Shown: positions 43,640-52,952, counted from the first letter of the stretch. The stretch is DNA of 64,000 nucleotides from Aestuariirhabdus sp049985285 (GCF_049985285.1 NZ_JBNIEU010000001.1:186001-250000), one strand, 5' to 3'. Notes: generated by a model not told the origin, from the sequence alone. Translations and numbers: made by a program.

Positions 43640-45553
43640 CTAGCGCCGTTTTTTATAGAAACGTAACAGCAGCCATACACTGAGTATCATCAGCAACGCG
43701 AACAGCAGATAGACACCCAGTGCGATCCCGCCGGCATTGGCCAGCATCGCCGCCGGGGCGAGACTCGTACGTTCAATCATCCGCAGCTCAGTAGTCGTGT
43801 CGTTAAGTGGAATATCGGCAATACGATCGCCAGAGGTATCGGGCAAACCACCGAGGTAATCAAGTATCGCTTTCCACGCCTTAATCTCCTGCACCCCGGC
43901 CTGTTTGCCATCCCCATCGACGATAGCAAGGCGAATATCGTTCACCGGTGCGCCCTCGGCATCCCGCGGAGTTGCCGACAGCAAGCCATAGCTGATGTCG
44001 CCAATCAGCCAGGTAAAACCACCCACATAGGTGGTTCCGCCAATGCTGTAGAGATCGGTATTGCTCGCCGACAGGTCCAGCTCGCGATATCCGCGCACAG
44101 GATCTCCCAGCTCTACTTTCATTACCCGGTCGAAGGGCGGGCGATAGCTATTGTAGGTCACCCGCACACCGGACAGGCGCGGGTAATAGGAGTCGCCCCG
44201 CAGCTGATAGCCCAGCAGCAGCACCTCAAAAATGCTCTTCAGGTCTGCGGCCTCGAACCACACCTTCATTAATGGATACCCGGGATCATCGTTCAGTTCA
44301 CCAATCCCCAGCGGCTCCACGCGGTAGAGATCGGAGACGCTCTGCACACCGGTGCGCCCGAGCCACAGGTCATCGCGCAGGGTGCCATTGCCCGTCAACG
44401 CAATATCGGCTCCGCTGGCCCGGCGCAACGCATCGGTCACCAGGTTACCCAACACGGGGTCCTCATAAGCGCGTGTCAGGGTGCGGGGAGTGGTCACCAA
44501 CGGTTGATCAAACCGGTAGCCCGCCGGCTGGAGTACCTGCTCGGTAACCTGCTGCTTGAGGCGCTCAATCATCGCGGTGACTTCGCTGTCACCGGCAATC
44601 CTGTCATCGATCGGATGCAGGACATAACGGGTCACCTGCACATTGCCGGGCGTCCAGTCCAGCACCAACTCACCCAAAAACTGCCCGTCGGAACCCGCCT
44701 GAACGATGGCGGTTCCGTTGACCATAAGCGGATGCGACAGGGGGGTGTGTGAGTGGCCGCCGATCACCAGGTCAATACCGGGAACCTGCTTGACGATCTC
44801 CACCTCCTCGCCTCCCCACTGGCCGTCACTGTCGGCAATCACGCCCATATGGGAGAGCAGAAAGACAAGGTCCGCACCCGCGTCCCTTAAAGACGCTTCC
44901 ATACGCCGGGCGGTGGCTATTTGGTCCGCGAGCGTTACCGGCTCCTTGTTAGGCGCCACCTCGCCCGCATCGACCCCCATCAAACCAAACAGTCCAAAGG
45001 TGATGCCACCGCGCTCAATCAACATTCCCTCTCGGATCAATCCATCGGCCACCACCTGCTGCAGGGCGTCGTCGGCAGGGTCGGTGGCATCAAACACCAG
45101 ATTGGAGGCCACCACCGGGACCAGGTTGGGTCGCTGTCGCTCGGCGGCCCGAAACATCTTTGCCAACCCATCCGGCCGAAAATCAAATTCATGATTACCC
45201 AGAGTGATGGCGTCGTAACCGAGGTGGGTCATTAACTGCAACTCGGCACCGGTTTCCCGGGTGAGGGTATGAAACAGCGTCCCCATGCTAAAGTCCCCCC
45301 CATCGAGCAACAACACCGGACCCGTCATTTGGGCGGCGGCGCGACGTTCACGAATCAGGGTTGCGAGACGGGCGATTCCCCCCACCGTATCATCGTCATT
45401 GGTCGTTTGCGGGCTGTATTCGAGGTTGGGGCCAAACCCCAGCAGGCGTGATTGCCAGTCGTTGGTATGAAGAATAGTTACCTGCTGGGCTTGAACTGCG
45501 GCGACCGCAAACAGGCAGGCGAGGGAGGTCAAAACCCGCAACAACATTAACAT
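43640..45553 (-). CDS. Exported metallophosphatase / 5'-nucleotidase with C-terminal membrane anchor
   Basis: The 637-residue protein has a signal peptide ending AVQAQ. The metallophosphatase domain has VTILHTNDWQSRLLG, LLLDGGDFSMGT, LGNHEFDF and VIGGHSHTPLS metal-binding motifs. The 5'-nucleotidase C-terminal domain follows (GNLVTDALRRASGADIAL, then TGNGTLRDD). The end has one membrane segment (VYLLFALLMILSVWLLLRF) and a KKRR tail, so it is anchored facing the periplasm. It likely releases phosphate from nucleotides or related esters. The start at 45553 is chosen by the signal peptide; upstream in-frame codons do not look coding. Confidence 0.87.
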   Translation of the reverse strand: MLMLLRVLTSLACLFAVAAVQAQQVTILHTNDWQSRLLGFGPNLEYSPQTTNDDDTVGGIARLATLIRERRAAAQMTGPVLLLDGGDFSMGTLFHTLTRETGAELQLMTHLGYDAITLGNHEFDFRPDGLAKMFRAAERQRPNLVPVVASNLVFDATDPADDALQQVVADGLIREGMLIERGGITFGLFGLMGVDAGEVAPNKEPVTLADQIATARRMEASLRDAGADLVFLLSHMGVIADSDGQWGGEEVEIVKQVPGIDLVIGGHSHTPLSHPLMVNGTAIVQAGSDGQFLGELVLDWTPGNVQVTRYVLHPIDDRIAGDSEVTAMIERLKQQVTEQVLQPAGYRFDQPLVTTPRTLTRAYEDPVLGNLVTDALRRASGADIALTGNGTLRDDLWLGRTGVQSVSDLYRVEPLGIGELNDDPGYPLMKVWFEAADLKSIFEVLLLGYQLRGDSYYPRLSGVRVTYNSYRPPFDRVMKVELGDPVRGYRELDLSASNTDLYSIGGTTYVGGFTWLIGDISYGLLSATPRDAEGAPVNDIRLAIVDGDGKQAGVQEIKAWKAILDYLGGLPDTSGDRIADIPLNDTTTELRMIERTSLAPAAMLANAGGIALGVYLLFALLMILSVWLLLRFYKKRR

Positions 45554-45726
45554 GGATGAATCCGTCCGTTCGACGTGCCGTCGATTACTATTAGGGGTAT
45601 CGGTAGCAGTGTAGCCGTGGCCCGGGCGGGCATAAAGCGAAGAATTGAGACAAACGAGGGACCAATCCGCTACACCCGGAGCGTTACGAACTCTTGCTAT
45701 GGGCAGAATTGCTGGAGGCGGCAGGA

Positions 45727-46206
45727 TTAATCGTTCCAGAGCGCCTCTCCCTCTATGGTGTAGGCCATAATGAGGCAATCCTCCCGGCCCTCCACAGAGG
45801 GATAGTAATTTTTGCGCCTGCCCAGCTCGTTGAACCCCATCGATTCATACAGGTGGATCGCCGGCAGGTTAGATGGACGCACCTCTAGAAACAGGGTTTC
45901 CGCCTTCACCCCCAGTGCAATATCGAGAAAATGTTGTAGAAAATCCCGCCCTATCCCCAGCCCCTGGGTTTCAGGACTCACGGTGATGTTGAGCAGGTGA
46001 GCTTCCCCGGCAGCGGCACTAAGCACCCCATGGCCTATCAGGCGAGAGCCCTTCTCGATCACCCAGCAGCTGTAACCGGGTTTGAGACAACCGGCAAAAA
46101 TGCCTCGGGTCCAGGGGTGGCTGAAGGCGCGCACCTCCACCGCCATCACGGCGTCCAGGTCGCTCTCCTCCATGGGGCGGAAGCTATAGTCCCGATCGGT
46201 GGACAT
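45727..46206 (-). CDS. rimI: Ribosomal-protein-S18-alanine N-acetyltransferase
   Basis: RimI acetylates the N-terminal alanine of ribosomal protein S18. The 159-residue GNAT protein shows MEESDLDAVMAVEVRAFSHPW, the acetyl-CoA-binding VSPETQGLGIGRDFLQHFL (Q/RxxGxG/A pattern), and LEVRPSNLPAIHLYESMGF, the RimI signature. Its start overlaps the end of the HolD-like gene by 23 bases, matching the holD-rimI order of E. coli. Confidence 0.93.
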   Translation of the reverse strand: MSTDRDYSFRPMEESDLDAVMAVEVRAFSHPWTRGIFAGCLKPGYSCWVIEKGSRLIGHGVLSAAAGEAHLLNITVSPETQGLGIGRDFLQHFLDIALGVKAETLFLEVRPSNLPAIHLYESMGFNELGRRKNYYPSVEGREDCLIMAYTIEGEALWND

Positions 46207-47125
46207 CCTGGCCCTCCTGCGCCTGCTGCAGGTAAGTGCGCAAACAGCGCCAGGTATCGCGCTTTAATTCCGGCAACTTCATCAACGCATTGAGACTATG
46301 GCACAGCAACAGGGTCTTCCCTTCATGGGTGATCACTGCGCCAGGTTCACGGCTCTCATTCAACACCAGCGAGATCGCCTGTGGCCCCAACAGCATCAGC
46401 TGACTGCTCCGCTGCCAACGCTCGTCACGCTGCAACCAGTAATGCAGGGTGTCGTGAGCCACGGTACTCCCCTGATCGATGGAGCCATTGTCAATCAACG
46501 GCCAGTGGAAGCCCCGGCGCTGCTCCATGGTCAGCGGCCAGCCAATACTGCGCACGATATCCTGCAGCAGCTGCTGGTGAAAGCGGGTAAAGCCGCCGAC
46601 CTCAAAGTGAGGAAGGTCTGCAATCACCCACTGGGTGTCGCTCAAGGCGATGACCTCCAGCCGGCAGCGGGGAACCTCTACGTCGACCACAGGCTCCTGC
46701 GTATGGGGGGGCTCCTTTACAACCGAACGCTCCGCAACCAAAGGATTCCGCTGCAGCGTCTGGCCAGGTTCCGGTAATCCTGGTGCCGGTGCCGGTGCCG
46801 GTTCCTGCGCCGAACGTTTAAGCGCATCCAGTGCATCACGACCCGTCCCCCCGGTTGTGACTACAGGCTGGGGCGCCACGGAAGCGCCAGAGGGTCGATG
46901 GGGTTGAAGGGATTCACTCTGCTGTGACGGCGCCGATGACGGGCTGCCGATACCCGCCGGGGTGGCCAAGACTGCTGTTCGCGTGGGTAACGAAGCCGCT
47001 ACCTGGTCATCGGGCCAGACCCAGCGACAGCGTTGTGATGGCTTGGCGCAGGGCAGAACCTTACGCGCGAACCAGGGTTGAATCCCCATCGCGTCCAGAT
47101 ATTGTTGGCGTTGCTGTTCAAGCAC
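46184..47125 (-). CDS. holD: HolD-like DNA polymerase III psi subunit, long cryptic form
   Basis: The 313-residue protein starts at GTG. Its first part, RQQYLDAMGIQPWFARKVLP, resembles the E. coli psi N terminus (QLQQLGITQWSLRRP), the segment that contacts chi. A proline-rich, low-complexity region (residues about 40-145) follows, then a folded C-terminal part with LMLLGPQAISLVLNE and LLLCHSLNALMKLPELKRD. It is overlapped by rimI, the same order as in E. coli. Pseudomonads are known to have a longer, diverged psi at this position. Automatic annotation may call it a TonB-like or hypothetical protein because of the prolines. Confidence 0.68.
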   Translation of the reverse strand: MLEQQRQQYLDAMGIQPWFARKVLPCAKPSQRCRWVWPDDQVAASLPTRTAVLATPAGIGSPSSAPSQQSESLQPHRPSGASVAPQPVVTTGGTGRDALDALKRSAQEPAPAPAPGLPEPGQTLQRNPLVAERSVVKEPPHTQEPVVDVEVPRCRLEVIALSDTQWVIADLPHFEVGGFTRFHQQLLQDIVRSIGWPLTMEQRRGFHWPLIDNGSIDQGSTVAHDTLHYWLQRDERWQRSSQLMLLGPQAISLVLNESREPGAVITHEGKTLLLCHSLNALMKLPELKRDTWRCLRTYLQQAQEGQDVHRSGL

Positions 47126-47141
47126 GACGCAGAGCTCTTAG

Positions 47142-48689
47142 CTAAACATCCGCAATCTGCGGATGGGCCCGTTCAACATTAACGCACAACAGGTTAAGCG
47201 CGTTGATGTAGGCTTTTTCGGAAGCCACAATGATATCGGTGTCTGCTCCGGAACCATTCACAATACGCCCCCCCTTCTCCAATCGCACCGTCACCTCGCC
47301 CTGAGAATCGGTACCTTTGGTAATGGCATTAACCGAGTACAGCGAGAGCGTCGCACCAGAGCCCGCTATCTTCTCAATCGCTTTGAACACTGCGTCTACC
47401 GGCCCGTCACCGGCGCACTCGACACTCTGCTCCTCGCCATTGACGTTAAGGGTGACTCTCGCCATTGGCGTTTCCCCGGTGCGCGAGCAGACCTCTGAGC
47501 ACACCAGCTTGTAGGTTTCCTCTATTTTTGCTGCCAGGGTGTCGCTGACCAGGGCCTGCAGGTCTTCATCAAAAATCTCGTGTTTTTTGTCAGCCAACTC
47601 CTTGAAGTTGGCGAAGGCGGTGTTGAGCTCTGACTCGGTGGCAAACCCGATACCCAACTCCTCCAACCGGCTCTTGAACGCAGCTCTCCCCGAGTGCTTG
47701 CCCAGCACCATTTTGTTGGTGGTCCAGCCAACGCTCTCTGCGCTCATAATCTCGTAGGTTTCCCGATGTTTGAGTACACCATCCTGATGAATACCGGACT
47801 CATGGGCAAAGGCATTGGCCCCGACAATCGCTTTATTGGGTTGAACGGGAAAGCCGGTGATTCCGGAAACCAGTTTCGAGGTAGAAACGATATGCCGAGT
47901 GTCGATATGTGTATCCAGCCCCAGCAGATCCTTACGGGTCCGCAGCGCCATCACAAACTCCTCCAGCGATGCGTTACCCGCGCGCTCACCCAGCCCATTG
48001 ATCGTACACTCAACCTGCCGTGCCCCCTTTACCACTGACGCCAATGAGTTAGCGACCGCCAACCCAAGATCGTTGTGGCAATGAACGGAGAAGATCGCCT
48101 TGTCAGCATTGGGAACGCGGGCGATTAACTGGGCAACGGTTTCACCGAACTGATGAGGAATGGCATAACCGACGGTATCGGGAATATTGATCGTGCGCGC
48201 ACCCGCGTCGATGGCAGCCTCGATGATACGGCACAGAAAATCGATCTCCGATCGCCCCGCGTCCTCGCAGGAAAACTCGACATCGCCGATCAGGTTGCGG
48301 GCACGCTTGACGGCGTGCACCGCTTGCTCAATCACCTGCTCGGGCTGCATGCGCAGCTTGTGCTGCATATGAATGGGCGAGGTAGCAATAAAGGTATGTA
48401 TACGTCCAGAAGCCGCGCCCTTGAGGGCCTCACCCGCGCGGTCAATATCTCCATCGAGGGCCCGCGCCAGGCCGCATACACTGCTGTCCCGGATCGCCTC
48501 GGCGACCGCCTTAACCGACTCAAAATCGCCGGGGCTAGCAATTGGAAAGCCAGCCTCGATGACATCGACCTTCATCATCTCAAGGGCGCGCGCAATGCGC
48601 AGCTTCTCCTCCCGCGTCATCGATGCGCCAGGACTCTGCTCACCATCGCGCAGCGTGGTATCAAAGATCACTACCCGATCATTGCTCAT
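47142..48689 (-). CDS. leuA: 2-isopropylmalate synthase
   Basis: LeuA condenses acetyl-CoA with 2-oxoisovalerate, the first step of leucine synthesis. The 515-residue protein has IFDTTLRDGEQSPGASM near the start (metal Asp and catalytic Arg), the metal His pair in FSVHCHNDLGLA, NGLGERAGNASLEE, and HESGIHQDG. A C-terminal regulatory domain (from about 390) allows leucine feedback. The ATG at 48689 is preferred; upstream codons to 48740 lack homology. It lies 16 bases upstream of the HolD-like gene. No leader peptide rich in leucine is visible upstream. Confidence 0.96.
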   Translation of the reverse strand: MSNDRVVIFDTTLRDGEQSPGASMTREEKLRIARALEMMKVDVIEAGFPIASPGDFESVKAVAEAIRDSSVCGLARALDGDIDRAGEALKGAASGRIHTFIATSPIHMQHKLRMQPEQVIEQAVHAVKRARNLIGDVEFSCEDAGRSEIDFLCRIIEAAIDAGARTINIPDTVGYAIPHQFGETVAQLIARVPNADKAIFSVHCHNDLGLAVANSLASVVKGARQVECTINGLGERAGNASLEEFVMALRTRKDLLGLDTHIDTRHIVSTSKLVSGITGFPVQPNKAIVGANAFAHESGIHQDGVLKHRETYEIMSAESVGWTTNKMVLGKHSGRAAFKSRLEELGIGFATESELNTAFANFKELADKKHEIFDEDLQALVSDTLAAKIEETYKLVCSEVCSRTGETPMARVTLNVNGEEQSVECAGDGPVDAVFKAIEKIAGSGATLSLYSVNAITKGTDSQGEVTVRLEKGGRIVNGSGADTDIIVASEKAYINALNLLCVNVERAHPQIADV

Positions 48690-48792
48690 ACCCAAACTCC
48701 CCTCTTGTTTCTCACCAACGGTACAGCATTTACCGCCCACCTAATGGCGGCCAGTTTATCAGTTTAAACGGCGGGAGAATATGTCAGGAGGG

Positions 48793-48827
48793 CTTCAGCC
48801 AGCCACCCATTAGGTCGCTGGCTGAAG
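48793..48827 (-). terminator. Hairpin after the OmpA-family gene
   Basis: A perfect 11-bp stem (CTTCAGCCAGC / GCTGGCTGAAG) with a 13-base loop lies 9 bases past the lipoprotein stop and upstream of leuA. No T run follows, so termination may be partial, and it may also act in the leuA leader. Confidence 0.45.
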
Positions 48828-48835
48828 GGAATCGA

Positions 48836-49486
48836 CTATTGAGCGACAGGGGGGCGCAGGTTAATTTCAACGCGACGGTTCAACGCCCGACCGCTGGAGG
48901 TACTATTGCTGGCGATAGGCTGATCGGGACCCGCACCAAAGTAGGTGATGCGCGGACCAGCAATACCCTGGTTCACCAGATAACTGGCAACACTTTGACC
49001 GCGCTTTTCAGACAGGGTCATGTTGGTCTGGTGTGACCCCGTGCTGTCGGTATGACCAACAACCTCCACCGCATTTTCATCGAACTCTTTCAATACCAGC
49101 GCGACCGACCCCAACACGCTGTAAAAGCTTGCCTGGATATTATAGGAGTTGGTATCGAAGGTGATATTGCCCGGCATAATCAGCTTGATGTCGTCGCCAT
49201 TGCGCTGCACCTGTACTCCGGTACCCTGCAGGCGTGAGCGCAACGCGGCTTCTTGCTGGTCGGTATAGTAACCATAACCGGCACCGGCGGCACCGCCAAG
49301 GGCTGCCCCGGCTAGCGCGCCTTTTTTACCATTGGCAAGGCCACCCACTACCGCCCCCGCCAGAGCCCCAATACCTCCGTACTTGGTTGTTTTATTGACC
49401 TCTTCCTCACCGGTATAGGGGTTGGTAGTCTGGCAGCCGGCCAGTAAAAAAGCGCTAAGGGTGATCGCAGTTAGCTGTTTTATCAT
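48836..49486 (-). CDS. OmpA-family outer-membrane lipoprotein (YiaD-like)
   Basis: This 216-residue lipoprotein has a signal ending LLAGC, a glycine-rich glycine-zipper region (GGIGALAGAVVGGLANGKKG, then GALAGAALGG; residues about 35-70), and a C-terminal OmpA domain with VEVVGHTDSTGSHQTNMTLS and NRRVEINL, which binds peptidoglycan. The pattern matches YiaD. It likely links the outer membrane to the wall. The ATG at 49486 opens the signal peptide. Confidence 0.9.
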   Translation of the reverse strand: MIKQLTAITLSAFLLAGCQTTNPYTGEEEVNKTTKYGGIGALAGAVVGGLANGKKGALAGAALGGAAGAGYGYYTDQQEAALRSRLQGTGVQVQRNGDDIKLIMPGNITFDTNSYNIQASFYSVLGSVALVLKEFDENAVEVVGHTDSTGSHQTNMTLSEKRGQSVASYLVNQGIAGPRITYFGAGPDQPIASNSTSSGRALNRRVEINLRPPVAQ

Positions 49487-49628
49487 AACAAATAGTCCTG
49501 TATTCAATGGCATCCAGCGCCGGAAAAAAAGAACTCAAATCCTGCGCCGCCGAGGGGGTTGACAACAATCTATCAGAAAAAGTGTAAAGGGAGGGTAATG
49601 GACTTCACAGCGTCGCATATTTACCCAT

Positions 49629-52382
49629 TTAAACCAGCCCCAGCTCACGAGCCCTGGCCGCCGCCTGGGTGCGGCTGCGCACCTCAAGCTTATTGTTAAT
49701 ACGCCTCGCATGGGTCTTGACCGTATGCAACGAAATAAACAGTTTGTCGGCAATCTGCTGATTGGAGAGACCGCTGGCAATCAGCGCCAATACCGCCATC
49801 TCGCGCTTACTGATTGGCTCATTGAGCTGGCGATTAAGATCCAGCAAGCGTTGCTCTGCGGCGTCTCCCTGTGGGGGACTAGAAGCGGGGCAGATCATCT
49901 CCAGCATCCGCTTCGCAAATTCATTGCTTCCCATGCGCCGCAGGGGTTCAACGATGGCATCGCCCAGCTCACGGAAGGGGAAGATCACCTGCTGGGTTTC
50001 CAATAGCGCAATGGCTTCGGGGAGGCGTTTATCGGCTGTAGTTCGATCACCTGCGGCTTCTCGCGCCGCCGCCTCATAGAGCAAAGCGACCCCCTGATAA
50101 CTGGAGAACTGCTGCAGAGCGCACTTTTCAGCGCTACGAGCAGCCAGGGAAGCCGCCGCTAAAGGATCGCCGTCGGCCACCAGCAGCCGACAATAGATCA
50201 CTTTGATCAATCCCGGCAGAAAATGGAAATAGGGCGGCGGCCAGACCTTCTCACTGTCGTAAAGATCGATCAGCCGTTCGAGCCAGCTCCGTGCCAGATC
50301 CAGCTTGCCCTGATAGATCCACAGATCGCACTTTAACGTGGTCAACCAGGCGAGATAAAAAACCTGGGGGATATCCCACAGGTTCATCAGCCGTTCCACT
50401 TCGGCCAGCATATTGAAGGCCGCACCAATATCCTTGCGATTACGATAGATAAGAATACGGACCGTGTACCCAAGCACCACCGAGACATCCCGGGCTCTCT
50501 CGGCGATGGGAATCCCCCGTCGCGCCCAGCTCTCTGCCTCATCCAGATTTTGCTGCTGCCAAAGAGCAAACCCCTTCAGCATATAGAGCCGCCCAAGGCT
50601 GGTGGTGTCGGCATCCCGATACATGCGCTTGGTGTACTCATCAATATGGCGCAGCGCGATGCTGAGGTGTCCGCGCGCCATCATCAACGTTGCCTGGTCG
50701 AAGCACATCAACAGCTCGAACAGGTCATGCCCTGACTTTTGAGCCTCCTCCACCGATTGCCGGTTGTATTCCCGGGCCTGCTCCAGATCGCCACGACTAA
50801 GAAAGCAGTTACAGAGAATCGACAAGCAGATAATGCGCGCACCGAACGACTCATTGGGCAACAGCGATAGCGCACCCAGTGCGCTCTCTTGCGCCTGGTC
50901 CAGATTCGATTGCCCTCGATGAATAACCGCGCGAATCGCCAGCTCCTGACCACGATAAAACGCATTCTCGCCAGACTCACTCTGTTCGAGAGTGCCCACA
51001 AGCCGCTCTGCCTCAGCTAGCTGGCAGCTCAACGCCAGCGCCCAGCTGTAGACCACCACCAAACGGGGGCGACCGAGGATCAGCTGCTCCGGCAACTCCG
51101 AGCGCCAGTTCAACAACTGGGATAGATTCTGCTCGGCAAGCAGCTGCTCTTCCGACAAACCCTGTACTAAACGTGAGGCACCATCAAGATCGTTTGCGCG
51201 CAACGCGTATTCCACCGCCTGCTGCATCTGCTCCCGGTTTTGGTACCAGCGGCTGGCGCGCTCCCATACCAGGGTGCTGCGGAGCGTTCCTCGCTTGCTA
51301 CTTTGCTCCCGCAAAAACTCGGCAAACAGGTGATGATAGCGATACCAGGTACCCTCCTGGTTAAGGGGAATCAAAAACACCCCCTTGCCACGCAATAACT
51401 CCATCATTTCGGCGCTGTTCTCACGCTGCCCGACCGCATCGCACAGCTTGGCGTTAAAGCTATCAAGCAGGGAGGTGTCGAGAAGAAACTCTCGAAGCTC
51501 TTCGCCGAGGCGCGCAAACACCTCCTCCAACAGATAATCGGCGATGAATTGTTCCGTACCCTTTAATGCCCGGATATGCAAGCGCGGGTCCTCCTCACGA
51601 CTGACCGCCATTGCAAACAGGCGTAAACCGGTAATCCAGCCCTCACTGCGCTGCTCCACCAGTGCGATATCATCAGCACTGAGACCGCTAAACCCCTCCC
51701 CGACGAGGAAGCTCTCGATCTCCTCATGGGTGAAACGCAACTCATCCTGCCCCAACTCCTCGAGCTGTCGGTTGAGCCGTTGCTTTGAGAGTGCAACGCC
51801 CATCTGGTAACGGCTGGTCAACAACAGGTGGATATGGGGCGGTAGATGATCGAATAAAAACTGCAGGCATTGATGTACCGCTTCGCGGTTGATCACGTGA
51901 TAGTCGTCGAGCGCCAAGACCAATGGGTGCTTTAGCTGCCATAGTTCTTCGAGCAAAGGCGCCAACACTAGCTCGAAGGAGAGGGGCTGATGAGCCTGGT
52001 GAGCCTGGAGCTGCTCCAACGAAGAGTCCCCTGCCCCTTCATCCAGACAGCTACTTAGCGCATGCACCAGATAGGTCAGAAAGCGTTGCAGATTGTTGTC
52101 ACGTTCGTCAAGAGACAACCAGGCAACCCGGTGATCCACCGGTAACTGCTGCAACCATTCGATGGCCAGGGTTGATTTTCCGAATCCCGCAGGAGCGCTG
52201 ATCACGAACAGACGACAGCCGGATTGATTCAAACGCTCGAGCAAGCGCGCCCGCGGAATATGTCCCGCAGGCAAGGGAGGGCGATACAGCTTCATCCCCA
52301 GAATGGCTCCCGGAAGCGGCGCACCGCCTCCGCCCGCGCTAGCGGCCACCGGGGATGACTCTATCTCTCGATTCTCTACCAT
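49629..52382 (-). CDS. MalT-type LuxR-family transcriptional regulator (STAND ATPase)
   Basis: The 917-residue regulator has an N-terminal ATPase with Walker A ISAPAGFGKST (about residues 61-71) and Walker B VLALDDYH, a long helical TPR-like sensor region (about 380-840), and a C-terminal LuxR helix-turn-helix (MAVLALIASGLSNQQIADKL, then FISLHTVKTHARRI). MalT-type proteins bind ATP and a small inducer, oligomerise and activate transcription. The start at 52382 has AAGGGCG. It lies downstream of the DUF1329/DUF1302 genes on the same strand across a 570-base repeat-containing gap, so it may control them. Confidence 0.88.
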   Translation of the reverse strand: MVENREIESSPVAASAGGGGAPLPGAILGMKLYRPPLPAGHIPRARLLERLNQSGCRLFVISAPAGFGKSTLAIEWLQQLPVDHRVAWLSLDERDNNLQRFLTYLVHALSSCLDEGAGDSSLEQLQAHQAHQPLSFELVLAPLLEELWQLKHPLVLALDDYHVINREAVHQCLQFLFDHLPPHIHLLLTSRYQMGVALSKQRLNRQLEELGQDELRFTHEEIESFLVGEGFSGLSADDIALVEQRSEGWITGLRLFAMAVSREEDPRLHIRALKGTEQFIADYLLEEVFARLGEELREFLLDTSLLDSFNAKLCDAVGQRENSAEMMELLRGKGVFLIPLNQEGTWYRYHHLFAEFLREQSSKRGTLRSTLVWERASRWYQNREQMQQAVEYALRANDLDGASRLVQGLSEEQLLAEQNLSQLLNWRSELPEQLILGRPRLVVVYSWALALSCQLAEAERLVGTLEQSESGENAFYRGQELAIRAVIHRGQSNLDQAQESALGALSLLPNESFGARIICLSILCNCFLSRGDLEQAREYNRQSVEEAQKSGHDLFELLMCFDQATLMMARGHLSIALRHIDEYTKRMYRDADTTSLGRLYMLKGFALWQQQNLDEAESWARRGIPIAERARDVSVVLGYTVRILIYRNRKDIGAAFNMLAEVERLMNLWDIPQVFYLAWLTTLKCDLWIYQGKLDLARSWLERLIDLYDSEKVWPPPYFHFLPGLIKVIYCRLLVADGDPLAAASLAARSAEKCALQQFSSYQGVALLYEAAAREAAGDRTTADKRLPEAIALLETQQVIFPFRELGDAIVEPLRRMGSNEFAKRMLEMICPASSPPQGDAAEQRLLDLNRQLNEPISKREMAVLALIASGLSNQQIADKLFISLHTVKTHARRINNKLEVRSRTQAAARARELGLV

Positions 52383-52595
52383 TTTCGCCCTTGTAACCCT
52401 GCTGCTCGAAATACAGTACATCGCCGTATTCCGTCATTATATTTAACATTATGCAGTGTTGGGCGAGGGCAAATCAATGCGGGGAGATTGTTGCCGGTTA
52501 AAGATCCACGCCTTCGAGTTGATCGGGTTTCGGCCCGGAGGACAGATTCGGCGTATGCTCGAGATAATGCCGGTCAACCAATGCCCCGCACCACC

Positions 52596-52631
52596 TGTAG
52601 ATCGGGCTATAGGCCGACCTTTAGCCCGACG
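52596..52631. repeat. REP-like palindrome
   Basis: TGTAGATCGGGCTATAGGCC then GACCTTTAGCCCGAC is an imperfect palindrome of the common TAGGTCGGGCT...AGCCCGACCTA type. A related copy is 30 bases further and another at 59.7 kb. Confidence 0.6.
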
Positions 52632-52660
52632 GTTGGCAGAGACTGGGCAGCATTCCGCTG

Positions 52661-52683
52661 GCGGGCTGAAGCCCGACCTACGG
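52661..52683. repeat. REP-like palindrome
   Basis: GCGGGCTGAAGCCCGACCTA followed by CGG has the core GGGCT-GA-AGCCC and shares AGCCCGACCTACGG with the copy at 59697-59737. Confidence 0.6.
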
Positions 52684-52797
52684 ATTTTCGAGTACGCAAC
52701 TACGGGATGCCCCGCGAGCATGACGAATAGGTAACGCGGAGCAACGGCTTGAGGCGGCGGCATGACACGAGGGGGAAGGGGTGATCCGCCACTCACA

Positions 52798-52880
52798 CCA
52801 TCCCTGGCTCTCGCGATCTACCGCCCATCCCTTTTGATCGCTACCGCCATCCCTGGCTCTCGCGATCTACCGCCCATCCC
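52798..52880. repeat. Mosaic intergenic repeat: two copies of a 34-base unit
   Basis: A 34-base unit (CCATCCCTGGCTCTCGCGAT then CTACCGCCCATCCC) is present at 52798-52831 and again, identical, at 52847-52880, joined by TTTTGATCGCTACCG. The stretch 52798-52850 matches 60008-60060 over 53 bases with one difference. Confidence 0.85.
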
Positions 52881-52892
52881 TGGGCATAAAAA

Positions 52893-52911
52893 AGCCGGGC
52901 GCGGCCCGGCT
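52893..52911 (-). terminator. Rho-independent terminator after the DUF1329 gene
   Basis: An 8-bp GC-rich stem (AGCCGGGC / GCCCGGCT) with a 3-base loop is followed on the minus strand by a TTTTTT run. It ends the DUF1302-DUF1329 transcript. Confidence 0.88.
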
Positions 52912-52952
52912 GAAGAGAGTAGGTTGGCCCGCTTGGGCGGGCCGATTGTCGC

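Larger units (their letters stand above)
52383..52952. other. Intergenic region with REP-like palindromes and mosaic repeats
   Basis: These 570 bases between the MalT-type gene and the DUF1329 gene hold no convincing gene. From left to right they hold the promoter side of the regulator gene, two REP-like GTCGGGCT...AGCCCGAC elements, a direct-repeat block also found at 60.0 kb, and a terminator for the DUF1329 gene. Confidence 0.6.

Noticed and set aside
46184..47125. TonB-like energy transducer
   Set aside because: The proline-rich stretch invites this call, but there is no N-terminal membrane segment and no TonB C-terminal domain.
49629..52382. Maltose regulator MalT proper
   Set aside because: Architecture matches MalT, but no maltose genes are nearby, so only MalT-type is claimed.
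52449..52796. Frames of 80-115 codons in the 52.4-52.8 kb gap
   Set aside because: They run through REP-like palindromes and lack ribosome sites or similarity I recognise.
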